A stretch of 64,000 nucleotides of DNA from Alentia gelatinosa. Its lineage: Eukaryota; Annelida; Polychaeta; Phyllodocida; Polynoidae. The notes beneath the pieces are model-generated. The model worked only from the letters and a program-made list of their open reading frames with translations, made no database searches and was not told the origin of the DNA. The stretch spans positions 42,367,718-42,431,717 of the forward strand of contig OX465590.1 in assembly GCA_950022655.1 (NCBI GenBank), read 5' to 3'. The position numbers were made by a program, and so were the translations under genes. Shown piece by piece: positions 33,455 to 44,649 of the stretch. Position 1 is the first letter of the stretch. Each line of letters starts with the position of its first letter.

Positions 33455-34765
33455 CGCGTTCACACTGCACCACCTCCTCCCTTGAGCCTGGTCTCAGTGT
33501 GTCAGGGGTGTGACGTGACCTCGTCCAGCCCCCCGTTCACACTGCACCACCTCCTCCCAGTGTGTCAGGAGTGTGACGTGACCTCTTCAAGCCCCCCGTT
33601 CACACTGCACCACCTCCTCCCCTGAGCCCGGTCTCAGTGTGTCAGGAGTGTGACGTGACCTCGTCCAGCCCCCCGTTCACACTGCACCACCTCCTCCCAC
33701 ACTGAGCCCGGTCTCAGTGTGTCAGGAGTGTGACGTGACCTCGTCCAGCCCCCCGTTCACACTGTACCACCTCCTCCCCTGAGCCCGGTCTCAGTGTGTC
33801 AGGAGTGTGACGTGACCTTGTCCAGCCCCCCGTTCACACTGCACCACCTCTTCCCCTGAGCCCGGTCTCAGTGTGTCAGGAGTGTGACGTGACCTCGTCC
33901 AGCCCCCCGTTCACACTGCACCACCTCCTCCCCTGAGCCCGGTCTCAGTGTGTCAGGAGTGTGACGTGACCTTGTCCAGCCCCCCGTTCACACTGCACCA
34001 CCTCCTCCCCTGAGCCCGGTCTCAGTGTGTCAGGAGTGTGACGTGACCTCGTCCAGCCCCCCGTTCACACTGCACCACCTCCTCCCACACTGAGCCCGGT
34101 CTCAGTGTGTCAGGAGTGTGACGTGACCTCGTCCAGCCCCCCGTTCACACTGTACCACCTCCTCCCCTGAGCCCGGTCTCAGTGTGTCAGGAGTGTGACG
34201 TGACCTTGTCCAGCCCCCCGTTCACACTGCACCACCTCTTCCCCTGAGCCCGGTCTCAGTGTGTCAGGAGTGTGACGTGACCTCGTCCAGCCCCCCGTTC
34301 ACACTGCACCACCTCCTCCCCTGAGCCCGGTCTCAGTGTGTCAGGAGTGTGACGTGACCTCGTCCAGCCCCCCGTTCACACTTCACCACCTCCTCCCCTG
34401 AGCCCGGTCTCAGTGTGTCAGGAGTGTGACGTGACCTTGTCCAGCCCCCCGTTCACACTGCACCACCTCCTCCCACACTGAGCCCGGTCTCAGTGTGTCA
34501 GGAGTGTGACGTGACCTCGTCCAGCCCCCCGTTCACACTGCACCACCTCCTCCCCTGAGCCCGGTCTCAGTGTGTCAGGAGTGTGACGTGACCTCGTCCA
34601 GCCCCCCGTTCACACTGCACCACCTCCTCCCCTGAGCCCGGTCTCAGTGTGTCAGGAGTGTGACGTGACCTTGTCCAGCCCCCCGTTCACACTGCACCAC
34701 CTCCTCCCCTGAGCCCGGTCTCAGTGTGTCAGGAGTGTGACGTGACCTCGTCCAGCCCGCCGTTC
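33455..34765. repeat. 77-bp minisatellite with 388-bp higher-order period
   Basis: The unit reads about cagtgtgtcaggagtgtgac / gtgacctcgtccagcccccc / gttcacactgcaccacctcc / tcccctgagcccggtct. A 3-bp-longer variant (CCCACACTGAG) recurs at 33698, 34086 and 34474, exactly 388 bp apart (five units). The intervening variants (CTGTACC, then CTTGTCC with CCTCTTCC) follow in the same order each time. Confidence 0.95.
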
Positions 34766-34879
34766 TCACGACACTCCTCCCGGCGTGTGGAGGACCCTCC
34801 AGGCCCGACCCTGGAGTCTCCTCACCTCCTCCCGTCTCACCACCTGCCGCCTCGTCCTCCTGGGCGCCGTCTAACTCAC

Positions 34880-35680
34880 CTCTCTGACATCCTTCTATAC
34901 TCGTCTCACCTGTTTGTATCTGCCTCTATCCACTCTGCACCTCTCTGACATCCTTCTACACTCTTCTTACCTGGTTGTGTCTGCCTCGGTCCACTTAAAG
35001 AAGCCTCAGCGACATAATTCTCCTACACCTGGTCTTTCCTAGATATGTATCCACCTCTGTCCACCTCTGTGATATTTTCCTACACTCGTCTAACCTGTTT
35101 GTATCTACCTCTATCCACTCTGCACCTCTCTGACATTCATCTACATTCTTCTTACCTGGTTGTATCTACCTTGGTTCACTCAGACAAACCTCTGTGACAT
35201 CTCCTACACCTGGGACCTGTTTCACTAGTCTTGTGACATGTCTGTGACACCATACAGACATTGGGGTTGTCTAGTTTCGTGACACCACAAGTAGCTGCCC
35301 TTAGGAAATACAGTCCCCAAACATAAGAATTAGACAAATCTAGACACATCATCGACCTGTTTCACTAGTTTTGTGACAAAAGTGTTAGACAGATATGAAA
35401 AGCGGCACCAACAGTGCAAGCAAAAACGGGAAAAACGAAGTCTAATGTCTAGTTCTTATGAAACCAGACACACCATCTAGACGCCATCTAGACATGTCAC
35501 TGACTAGTGAAACAGGTCCCTGGTCTTTCCTTGTTGTGTATCCACCTCTGTCCACCTCTATTCCTACACTCGTCTCACCTGTTTGTATCTACCTCTATTC
35601 ACTCTGCACCTCTCTGACAATCTTCTACACTTATTTTACCTGGTTATTTATCTGCCTTTATCCACTCTGACACACCTTCC
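34880..35680. repeat. About 180-190-bp tandem triplication, one unit split by a MITE
   Basis: Units start near 34899, 35084 and 35567 (CACTCGTCTCACCTGTTTGTATCT...CTCTGACAT...TTACCTGGTT...CTCCTACACCTGGTCTTTCC). The second unit is interrupted at its CCTGG by MITE A (35213-35519); the first unit keeps the uninterrupted site at 35028-35033. Confidence 0.85.
35213..35519. mobile_element. CWG-site MITE family A, copy with empty-site proof
   Basis: Termini GGACCTGTTTCACTAG and a slightly decayed inverse CTAGTGAAACAGGTCC, flanked by identical CTG (35210-35212 and 35520-35522) inside CCTGG. The tandem neighbour at 35021-35040 shows the pre-insertion site CTACACCTGGTCTTTCC. Removing the element plus one CTG restores that sequence exactly. 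Length 307 bp. Confidence 0.9.
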
Positions 35681-37985
35681 TCTTTCTCCTCCCCCTCTCC
35701 CTATCTCCTACCCACCTCTCTCTCTCTCTCTCTCTCTCTCCCTCTCTTCCCACTCTTCCTCCCCTTATCTACCTCACCCTCTATTTTCCCTACCTCACCC
35801 TCTCTCTTCCTCACCCCACTCCCTGACCCACCGCACCCTCTTTCTTCTATACCGAACACTCTCTTTACCCCACCCACTATGTGAGCCCCTCTGTTTCTCT
35901 CTCTTCCCTACCTCACACATTCTCTTTTTCACCCTCCTCCCTAATCAACCTCGCCTTCTATCTTCCCTACCTCGCAACTCTTTTCCAAACCCCTTCCTTT
36001 CCCCATCTCCCCCTCTCTCTCCTACCTCATACTCTTTCCCCAGCCCCTCCGCTCTTCTCTTCCCCTCTAACTTCCCCTCCACTCCTTTCTCCCCTCTCAC
36101 TGCCCCTCTATTCCTCCCTCCCCCTCCCTTACCCACCATACCCTCTCTCCTTCTCACCCCACTCTCTTACCTACCTCACCCTCTCTCTTTCTCACCCTAT
36201 TCTCTGCTTCACCTCACCCAATCATTTCTACCTCACATATCTCTTTCCTTGCCCCCTCCCTTTCCTACCTCACCCTCTCTCTTCCATACCTGATACAATC
36301 TTTCCCCAACCCCTCCCTTACCCAATTCATCCTCTCTCTTCCCTACCTCCCACTCTCTTTCACACCCCCCTCCCTTACCTACCTGCCCCTCTCTCTTACC
36401 CACCTCCCACTCTCTTCCTCACTCCCCAACCTCACCCTCTGTCTTCCCCACCTCACACACTCCCCCCCCCGTCTCCCTGCCCCGCCATTCCTCTCTCGCT
36501 GCCCCTCTGTCCCCCTCTCCATGCACGCCCCTCCGTTCCTCTCTCCCCCTGTGCTCCTTTCTCCCACTCTCATCCCCTCCACTCCCCTCTCCCCCTCTCA
36601 ATGCCCCACCGTTCCACTCCCACTACCCCTCCGTCCCCCTCTCCCCCTTTCTCTCTCCCCCTCTCACCCCCCTCCACTCCACTCTCCCCCTCTCAATGCT
36701 CCTTTACTATTCTCTCCCCCTCTCTCACTGCGTCATCGTTTCCTTCTCTTCCATACCTCACACACTTCCCCCACCTCTCATCCCCCTCCATTCCCCTCTC
36801 CCCCTCTCAATGCCCCTCCACTCCTCTCTCCCCCTCTCACTGCCCCTCTATTCCTCTCTCCCCCTCCCTTACCCACCACACCCTTTCTCCCTCTCACCCA
36901 TCTATCTTAACCACCGCACCCTCTCTCTTTCCTACCTCACTCCCCTCTCCTACCCACCTCACCCTCACATCTATTTTTCCCCACTCCTCCTTTACCCACC
37001 TCACCCTCTCTCTTCCTTATGTGATACAATCTTTTCCCAACCCCTCCCTTACCCAATTCATCCTCTCTCTTACCCACCTCCCACTCTCTTCCACACTCCC
37101 CTCCCTTACCTACCTACCCCTTTCTCTCTTACCCACCTCCCACTCTCTTCCTCACTCCCCTCCCTTACCTACCTACCCCTCTCTCTTCCCTACCTCCCAC
37201 TCTCTTCCACACTCCCCTCCCCTACCTACCTACCCCTCTCTCTTACCCATCTCCCACACTCTTCCACACTCCCCTCCCTTACCTACCTACCCCTCTCTCT
37301 TACCCACCTCCCACTCTCTTCCACACTCCCCTCCCTTACCTACCTACCCCTCTCTCTTACCCACCTCCCACTCTCTTCCTCACTCCCCTCCCTTACCTAC
37401 CTACCCCTCTCTCTCTTACCCACCTCCCACTCTCTTCCACACTCCCCTCCCTTACCTACCTACCCATCTCTCTTACCCACCTCCCACTCTCTTCCTCACT
37501 CCCCTCCCTTACCTACCTACCCCTCTCTCTCTTACCCACCTCCCACTCTCTTCCACACTCCCCTCCCTTACCTACCTACCCATCTCTCTTACCCACCTCC
37601 CACTCTCTTCCTCACTCCCCTCCCTTACCTACCTACCCCTCTCTCTCTTACCCACCTCCCACTCTCTTCCACACCCCCCTCCCTTACCTACCTACCCCTC
37701 TCTCTTACCCACCTCCCACTCTCTTCCTCACTCCCCTCCCTTACCTACCTACCCCTCTCTCTCTTACCCACCTCCCACTCTCTTCCTCACTCCCCTCCCT
37801 TACCTACCTACCCCTCTCTCTTACCCACCTCCTACTCTCCTCCTCACTCCCCAACCTCACCCTCTGTCTTCCCCACCTCACACACTCTCCCCCCCCCCCC
37901 CCCCACGTCTCACTGCCCCTCCCCTCCTCTCTCGTCCCCACCACACACTCTCCCTATCCCTCCGTCCCTGGCTCCCCCCTGTCTG
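35680..37985. repeat. Strand-asymmetric pyrimidine-rich repeat domain
   Basis: About 2.3 kb of C, T and some A with hardly any G on the plus strand. From about 37060 to 37860 it resolves into a 57-59-bp tandem unit (ttacctacctacccctctct / cttacccacctcccactctc / ttcctcactcccctccc), about 14 copies. It starts with a CT microsatellite (35720-35745) and ends with a C run (37890-37905). The 456- and 748-residue open frames through it (Leu, Pro, Ser, Thr) are artefacts of the missing G. Confidence 0.95.
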
Positions 37986-38236
37986 CTCCCGTCTCAGCCC
38001 TGCTGTCACTGGCGGCCGGCTGGAGGAGGCTGGAGAAGGCTGGAGGAGGGGTGTCCGGTTAATTAACGAGCCGGGTCAGAGGTGGGTCTGTCTTACCGAT
38101 GGCTCTGTCAGGTGGAGAGGGAAATGACCTTGTCCTCTGACCTTGCTACCTTCCTGACAAGGTCATGCCATCTTCTCAACCCAATTGTCAGATCATTTTT
38201 CTGACCTGCCCTAACCTCGCCTGTGTCTGCCTACAG

Positions 38237-38290
38237 GAAATCCGCCGAAGAAACCTCCACTGGTTTGCTTTTAAAGTCAGTGTAACCTGA
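38237..38290 (+). other. Candidate terminal exon
   Basis: The acceptor CCTGTGTCTGCCTACAG (to 38236) is followed by an open frame reading EIRRRNLHWFAFKVSVT and then TGA. No AATAAA follows closely. It is short, unrecognised and could be chance. Confidence 0.12.
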
Positions 38291-38357
38291 GACAAGAGTT
38301 CAGTTTTAAAGGGCGAGGATAGTTCAGAAAACATAATTCTAAATTACAGCTAACCAG

Positions 38358-38648
38358 GGACCTGTTTCACTAGTTTCGTGACATGTCTAGATGGCGTCTA
38401 TAGATGGTGTGTCCGGTTTCATAAGAACTAGACATTAGACTTCGTTTTGTCCGTTCTTGCTTGCACTGTTGGTGCCGTTTTTCATGTCTGTCTAACACTT
38501 TTGTCACAAAACTAATGAAACGTGTAGCTTTGTCTAATTCTTATGTCTGTCTTTACCTAAGGGCAGCTACTTGTGTTTTCACGTAACTAGACAACGCCAA
38601 TATCTCTATGGTGTCACAGACATGTCACGAAACTAGTGAAACAGGTCC
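38358..38648. mobile_element. CWG-site MITE family A, unit-length copy (291 bp)
   Basis: Termini GGACCTGTTTCACTAGTTTC and its inverse ending CTAGTGAAACAGGTCC, flanked by CAG (38355-38357) and TTG (38649-38651). It is the simplest full copy, in reverse orientation to 35213, and useful as the family reference. Confidence 0.9.
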
Positions 38649-39176
38649 TTGGTGTTTAACATCAACTGATGGAAAATGCACCGATTTAATTTTGAGAAAA
38701 TGAATATCAGTCGGTGGTACACTCCAATATGATATCGGTATCCCTGATAAAATATTGATATGGAATATCGGAGACACTCCAAGGAAAAAATGTTGAAAAT
38801 GTCAGTACGTTGCCATTTTATTTCTATGTGCTTTTCCGGAGAATGGATTTTACGTTAAAATAAAGGACAAAACAAGACGAAATCTGAAGGGGCCTCCGTA
38901 AACCTCTACTTGTAAATGACGCACACAAAATGCGTTTTTTTTTCGAAACTACGTAATAGGTTATTGATGACGAAACATGCGGTCGTTTTATTTCAACTCT
39001 CGTATGGGACAACAAACTACACGCAGGATACCTCCACGGACGACAACTTCGGCGAGAGCGCGTCCATCGCGTTTGATTACGTTTGGCTTCCATGGGTAGA
39101 GAAATCCTCGTTAGTAGTCTCCTCAGAGTGATCGTGATGACAAATTCAGTTTGAAAGACTGCAGTTTGGGGGAGAC

Positions 39177-40023
39177 TTAAAGCGGGCTCCCACTGTCCTG
39201 ACACACTGCGAAAAGTGTTGCGATTGGGCTACGATAAGGAATTTTCCGATCGTATCGGGACGGTTTTGTCAGAGTGTGTCAGAGTGTGTCGTAGTACGTA
39301 TGAACGGTATGAACGGTTACGACAACAGCCACGATTTAAGAAGTGCGCCAATGTAAATCTCAGGCAAGTGTGTGTGTATATATTATTTATCTATCGCTAT
39401 TTATGGGTTTCACAATTAAGTTTAAAAAACTTTCAACTCCTTCACAGATCACAAAATATCTAGGCATAATCGTAAACGTTAGAAAGATGACCTTATCTTT
39501 ACCGGAATAAAAAGTTTTAAAAACTATCTGATTAATCAACAATTCAATTTCTAAGAATAAAATTAAATTAATTGATGTTCAAAAGTCTACTCCCTCACTG
39601 CGCAATACTGATCGTTTAAATATAATAGATCTATGCGCCTAGGGGACACCACTGAGGTTATAAAATATCATATATATATATATATATATAGGTGGGGGGG
39701 GGGTACACCTGGGGTGTGGGATGGGGTGTGTGCATAGTCGACACCAATAGAGAATGCTTCCGACACACTCCGACACACTCCGACAAATCAAACATGTTCG
39801 ATTTTGTCGGAAGACCTACGACACAGCATTTCTATCGTAGCACTATCGGAGTGTGTCGGTGTGTGTCGGAGTGTGTCGTAGTACTCATCAGAACACAAAA
39901 CCCACTTCCGGGATAGAGCCATTCATCCCGACATAAAATTCATTTTTTCATCGGAACGGTTATCGTAAGGCTATGGTAGTGTGTCGAAGGCGCAAATCGT
40001 GATAGTGGGATACCACTTTTAAA
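39177..40023. mobile_element. Large MITE-like element with TTAAA(A)GYGG..TCCCACT ends
   Basis: The left end TTAAAGCGGGCTCCCACTG and right end AGTGGGATACCACTTTTAA are imperfect inverses. The interior has CGACACACTCCGACA and TGTCGGAGTGTGTCG arrays and a TA microsatellite plus G run (39665-39705). It resembles family E in style (short GTCGGA/TCCGAC words). Confidence 0.55.
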
Positions 40024-41826
40024 CGAAGGCTTCTAATCACTGCATATGGTGCCACATAATGGTATTTTTGGGAACTAATTTCATGATTTATAGATATATG
40101 TGAATCTAACTAAATAGCAGAGTAATTCTCCATCGGACAGCTCCAGTTTGTATTTAAATCATAGTGATCATATTTCCGCTAGTTTTAATCAATAAATAAG
40201 TTATTTTTAATTACCCTCGATTTACCTATAGGGAGAGGTGAAGGAGACTATGGACGAGGTCTCCCGGCCCGACGATACATAATAAAACGTGAATGGAGGA
40301 GAGCTCGTAGATCGTCGGCTGCAAATGACCTTTCCAACGATACTTTGACTAATCAAACCGAAAGGCTCATACGACCTTTCTTTGGGCCTCATACTCTCAT
40401 TGGGGTGGAAAATAAAACGAGCCCCAGATTCATATTGCCTGGATACGAATCTAATTTCAATGTTTCACACCTGTTCTGTCACAAATTAACCTGCCTCTAT
40501 TGTCCATGTATCACACCTGTTCTGTCTGTGATTCACGTCTCTCTATTGTCCATGTATCACACCTGTTCTGTCTCAAATTAACCTGCCTATATGACCAGGT
40601 GTCACACCTGTTCTGTCTGTGATTAACTTCTCCCTATTGTCCATGAATCACACCTGTTCTGTCTGTGATTAACTTCTCTCTGTTGTCCATGTATCACACC
40701 TGTTCTGTCTGTGATTAACTTCTCCCTATTGTCCATGTATCAGACCTGTTCTGTCTGTGATTAACTTAGCCCTATTGTCCATGTATCACACCTGCTCTGT
40801 CACAAATTAACCTGCCTCTATGTCCATGTGTCACACCTGTTCTGTCTGTGATTAACTTCTCCCTATTGTCCATGTATCACACCTGTTCTGCCTTTGATTA
40901 ACTTCTCCATGTATCACACCTGTTATGTCTGTGATTAACTTCTCCCTATTGTCCATGTATCACACCTGTTCTGTCTGTGATTAACTTCTCCCTATTGTCC
41001 ATATATTACACCTGTTCTGTCTGTGATTAACTTCTCTCTATTGTCCATGTATCACACCTGTTCTGTCTTTGATTAACTTCTCCCTATTGTCCATGTATCA
41101 CACCTGTTCTGTCTTTGATTAACTTCTCCATGTATCACACCTGTTATGTCTGTGATTAACTTCTCCCTATTGTCCATGTATCACACCTGTTCTGTCTTTG
41201 ATTAACTTCTCCCTATTGTCCATGTATCACACCTGTTCTGTCTGTGATTCACTTCTCTCTATTGTCCATGTATCACACCTGTTCTGTCTGTGATTAACTT
41301 CTCCCTATTGTCCATGTATCACACCTGTTCTGTCTGTGATTAACTTAGCCCTATTGTCCATGTATCACACCTGCTCTGTCACAAATTAACCTGCCTCTAT
41401 GTCCATGTGTCACACCTGTTCTGTCTGTGATTAACTTCTCCCTATTGTCCATGTATCACACCTGTTCTGCCTTTGATTAACTTCTCCATGTATCACACCT
41501 GTTATGTCTGTGATTAACTTCTCCCTATTGTCCATGTATCACACCTGTTCTGTCTGTGATTAACTTCTCCCTATTGTCCATATATTACACCTGTTCTGTC
41601 TGTGATTAACTTCTCTCTATTGTCCATGTATCACACCTGTTCTGTCTTTGATTAACTTCTCCCTATTGTCCATGTATCACACCTGTTCTGTCTTTGATTA
41701 ACTTCTCCATGTATCACACCTGTTATGTCTGTGATTAACTTCTCCCTATTGTCCATGTATCACACCTGTTCTGTCTTTGATTAACTTCTCCCTATTGTCC
41801 ATGTATCACACCTGTTCTGTCTTTGA

Positions 41827-41971
41827 TTTTATTACCCACCTGATACGTAGTCTCCATACTAAGCCTATGGAGATTACAGATCGCTACTGAGTAGGATACG
41901 GACCTGCGGAATCTCCTAGGAGGATACGGATTTTTTAGATGAAAGTAGTCCCAAATATAACTTCTTAACTA
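41827..41971. repeat. Foldback type-4 passenger in array, copy 1 (truncated)
   Basis: About 145 bp identical to 42931-43075, including TTTTATTACCCACCTGATAC, CTAAGCCTATGGAG and GAATCTCCTAGGAGGATACGG. It then rejoins the array at a short homology in TTAACT. Confidence 0.85.
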
Positions 41972-42930
41972 TGTCCATGTATCACACCTGTTCTGTCTGT
42001 GATTAACTTAGCCCTATTGTCCATGTATCACACCTGCTCTGTCACAAATTAACCTGCCTCTATGTCCATGTGTCACACCTGTTCTGTCTGTGATTAACTT
42101 CTCCCTATTGTCCATGTATCACACCTGTTCTGCCTTTGATTAACTTCTCCGTGTATCACACCTGTTATGTCTGTGATTAACTTCTCCCTATTGTCCATGT
42201 ATCACACCTGTTCTGTATGTGATTAACTTCTCCCTATTGTCCATATATTACACCTGTTCTGTCTGTGATTAACTTCTCTCTATTGTCCATGTATCACACC
42301 TGTTCTGTCTTTGATTAACTTCTCCCTATTGTCCATGTATCACACCTGTTCTGTCTTTGATTAACTTCTCCATGTATCACACCTGTTATGTCTGTGATTA
42401 ACTTCTCCCTATTGTCCATGTATCACACCTGTTCTGTCTTTGATTAACTTCTCTCTATTGTCCATGTATCACACCTGTTCTGTCTGTGATTAACTTCTCC
42501 CTATTGTCCATGTATCACACCTGTTATGTCTGTGATTAACTTAGCCCTATTGTCCATGTATCACACCTGCTCTGTCACAAATTAACCTGCCTCTATGTCC
42601 ATGTGTCACACCTGTTCTGTCTGTGATTAACTTCTCCCTATTGTCCATGTATCACACCTGTTCTGCCTTTGATTAACTTCTCCATGTATCACACCTGTTA
42701 TGTCTGTGATTAACTTCTCCCTATTGTCCATGTATCACACCTGTTCTGTCTGTGATTAACTTCTCCCTATTGTCCATGTATCACACCTGTTCTGTCTTTG
42801 ATTAACTTCTCCATGTATCACACCTGTTATGTCTGTGATTAACTTCTCCCTATTGTCCATGTATCACACCTGTTCTGTCTTTGATTAACTTCTCCCTATT
42901 GTCCATGTATCACACCTGTTCTGTCTTTGA

Positions 42931-43240
42931 TTTTATTACCCACCTGATACGTAGTCTCCATACTAAGCCTATGGAGATTACAGATCGCTACTGAGTAGGA
43001 TACGGACCTGCGGAATCTCCTAGGAGGATACGGATTTTTTAGATGAAAGTAGTCCCAAATATAACTTCTTAACTACGTTGAAAACTTTTCTAACGATCAT
43101 ATTTAATGCTTAAATCTAAAAATAAGTGAGTAATAAATACAACATTACCATGATTTCGATCTGTTTGGCCGTATTCTCCACGTAGTTGACGCGTAGTAAT
43201 ACTCCGGCTGAAAAACAGTAGATGGACGGATGTATATAAT
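42931..43240. repeat. Foldback type-4 passenger in array, copy 2 (longer)
   Basis: It begins like copy 1, exactly 1104 bp downstream, and continues through GAGTAATAAATACAACATTACCATGATTTCGATCTG into the hairpin arm and apex start ACTCCGG. It ends with GGCTGAAAAACAGTAGATGG, a 30-bp word also found at 50611-50642. Confidence 0.8.
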
Positions 43241-44242
43241 ATTGTGTTTAACTTCTCCCTATTGTCCATGTATCACACCTGTTCTGTCTTTGATTACCCT
43301 TTCCCTATGGTCCATGTATCACACCTGTTCTGTCTGTGGTTAACTTCTCTCTATTGTCCATGTATCACACATGTTCTGTCTGTGATTAACTTCTCTCCAT
43401 TGTCCATGTATCACATCTGTTCTGTCTTTGATTAACTTCTCTCTATTGTCCATGTATCACACCTGTTCTGTCTGTGATTAACTTCTCTCCATTGTCCATG
43501 TATCAGACCTGTTCTGTCTGTGGTTAACTTCTCTCTATTGTCCATGTATCACACCTGTTCTGTCTTTGATTTGTGATTAACTTCTCCCTAGTGTCCATGT
43601 ATCACACCTGTTCTGTCTGTGATTAACTTCTCTCTATTGTCCATGTATCACACCTGTTCTGTCTATGATTAACTTCTCTCTATTGTCCTTGTGTCACACC
43701 TGTTCTGTCTGTGATTAACTTCTCCCTATGGTCCATGTATCACACCTGTTCTGTCTTTGATTAACTTCTCTACATTGTCCATGTATCACACCTGTTCTGT
43801 CTTTGATTAACTTCTCTCTATTGTCCATATGTCACACCTGTTCTGTCTTTGATTAACTTCTCTCTACCGTCCATGTATCACACCTGTTCTGTTCCCCCCT
43901 GTGCATGGCAAGTTCAAAGTATTCCACAAGATCCCGTAGGACAGAGTTTTGTCTTATTTCAGTTGCAGCAAAGCTCCTTGTTAATAATGTACTATGGCAG
44001 TTTTACTAGGCGTGTATTCATGATAGTACGCCATCTATAGAGTCCCACCTATAAACCGTACTGTAAAACATGTTTGTAACATCCATGTGACAGGTAATAG
44101 AATGTAAATAAGGCAGGACAAATACAACACACACAAGTCTCACTTTGTCATGTCGCTACTTTACTGTGACAGACAACAGAACAGATAAGGCAGCACAAAT
44201 AAAATATATGTGTAACTTTGTCCAGTTGTTACTTTACAGTAA

Positions 44243-44630
44243 GGCCTGGCGTCCACCTACTACAATAAAAATGTAGACCTCCCAATATGGCACCGATACA
44301 AGAAGCAAATATCAGTGACAAATCGGGAAGGCACAAAATCGTAGACAAATCTAGACATGCCAATCCACCACGCATTGAAGGGGGCTTTTATCGGTGTCTA
44401 ATTGCAGAAACGTGGTCAAATGCCCCGATATTAGGTGGCCTTCCGACGCGATTTTGATTTTGTATTGGGAGGTGCATTGTAGACCATATCGGTGCCATAT
44501 CGTAGTAGGTGGACGCCGGGCCTTATACTGCCCCGATATGAGGTGACCTTCCGACGCGATTTTGATTTTTTATCGGGAGGTGCATTGTAGACCATATTGG
44601 TGCCATATCGTAGTAGGTGGACGCTGGGCC
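44243..44630. mobile_element. TWA-site MITE family F with an internal 120-bp duplication
   Basis: Termini GGCCTGGCGTCCACCTACTA and TAGTAGGTGGACGCTGGGCC are flanked by TAA (44240-44242 and 44631-44633). The right 120 bp (CCCCGATATNAGGTG...GTAGTAGGTGGACGC) occurs twice in tandem, the first ending at about 44520 with TTA after it. Confidence 0.8.
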
Positions 44631-44649
44631 TAACAGGCATCAGTACAGA

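Larger units (their letters stand above)
40440..43890. repeat. 46-bp minisatellite II, about 65-70 units, with two passengers
   Basis: The unit reads about cacacctgttctgtctgtga / ttaacttctccctattgtcc / atgtat. Every unit holds TCACACCT (the T-box half-site) overlapping CACCTG. A marker variant, TTAGCCCTATTG then TCACAAATTAACCTGCCTC, recurs at 40766, 41345, 42008 and 42541, showing block duplications. The array is interrupted at 41827-41971 and 42931-43240. Confidence 0.95.

Noticed and set aside
35583..38127. Pro/Ser/Leu-rich frames up to 748 residues
   Set aside because: The plus strand has almost no G, so TAG and TGA cannot occur, and TAA is rare. Open frames in several phases are compositional artefacts.
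32221..43890. Common origin of the two 46-bp satellites
   Set aside because: Unit length is the same but the sequences do not align in either orientation; coincidence is more likely.
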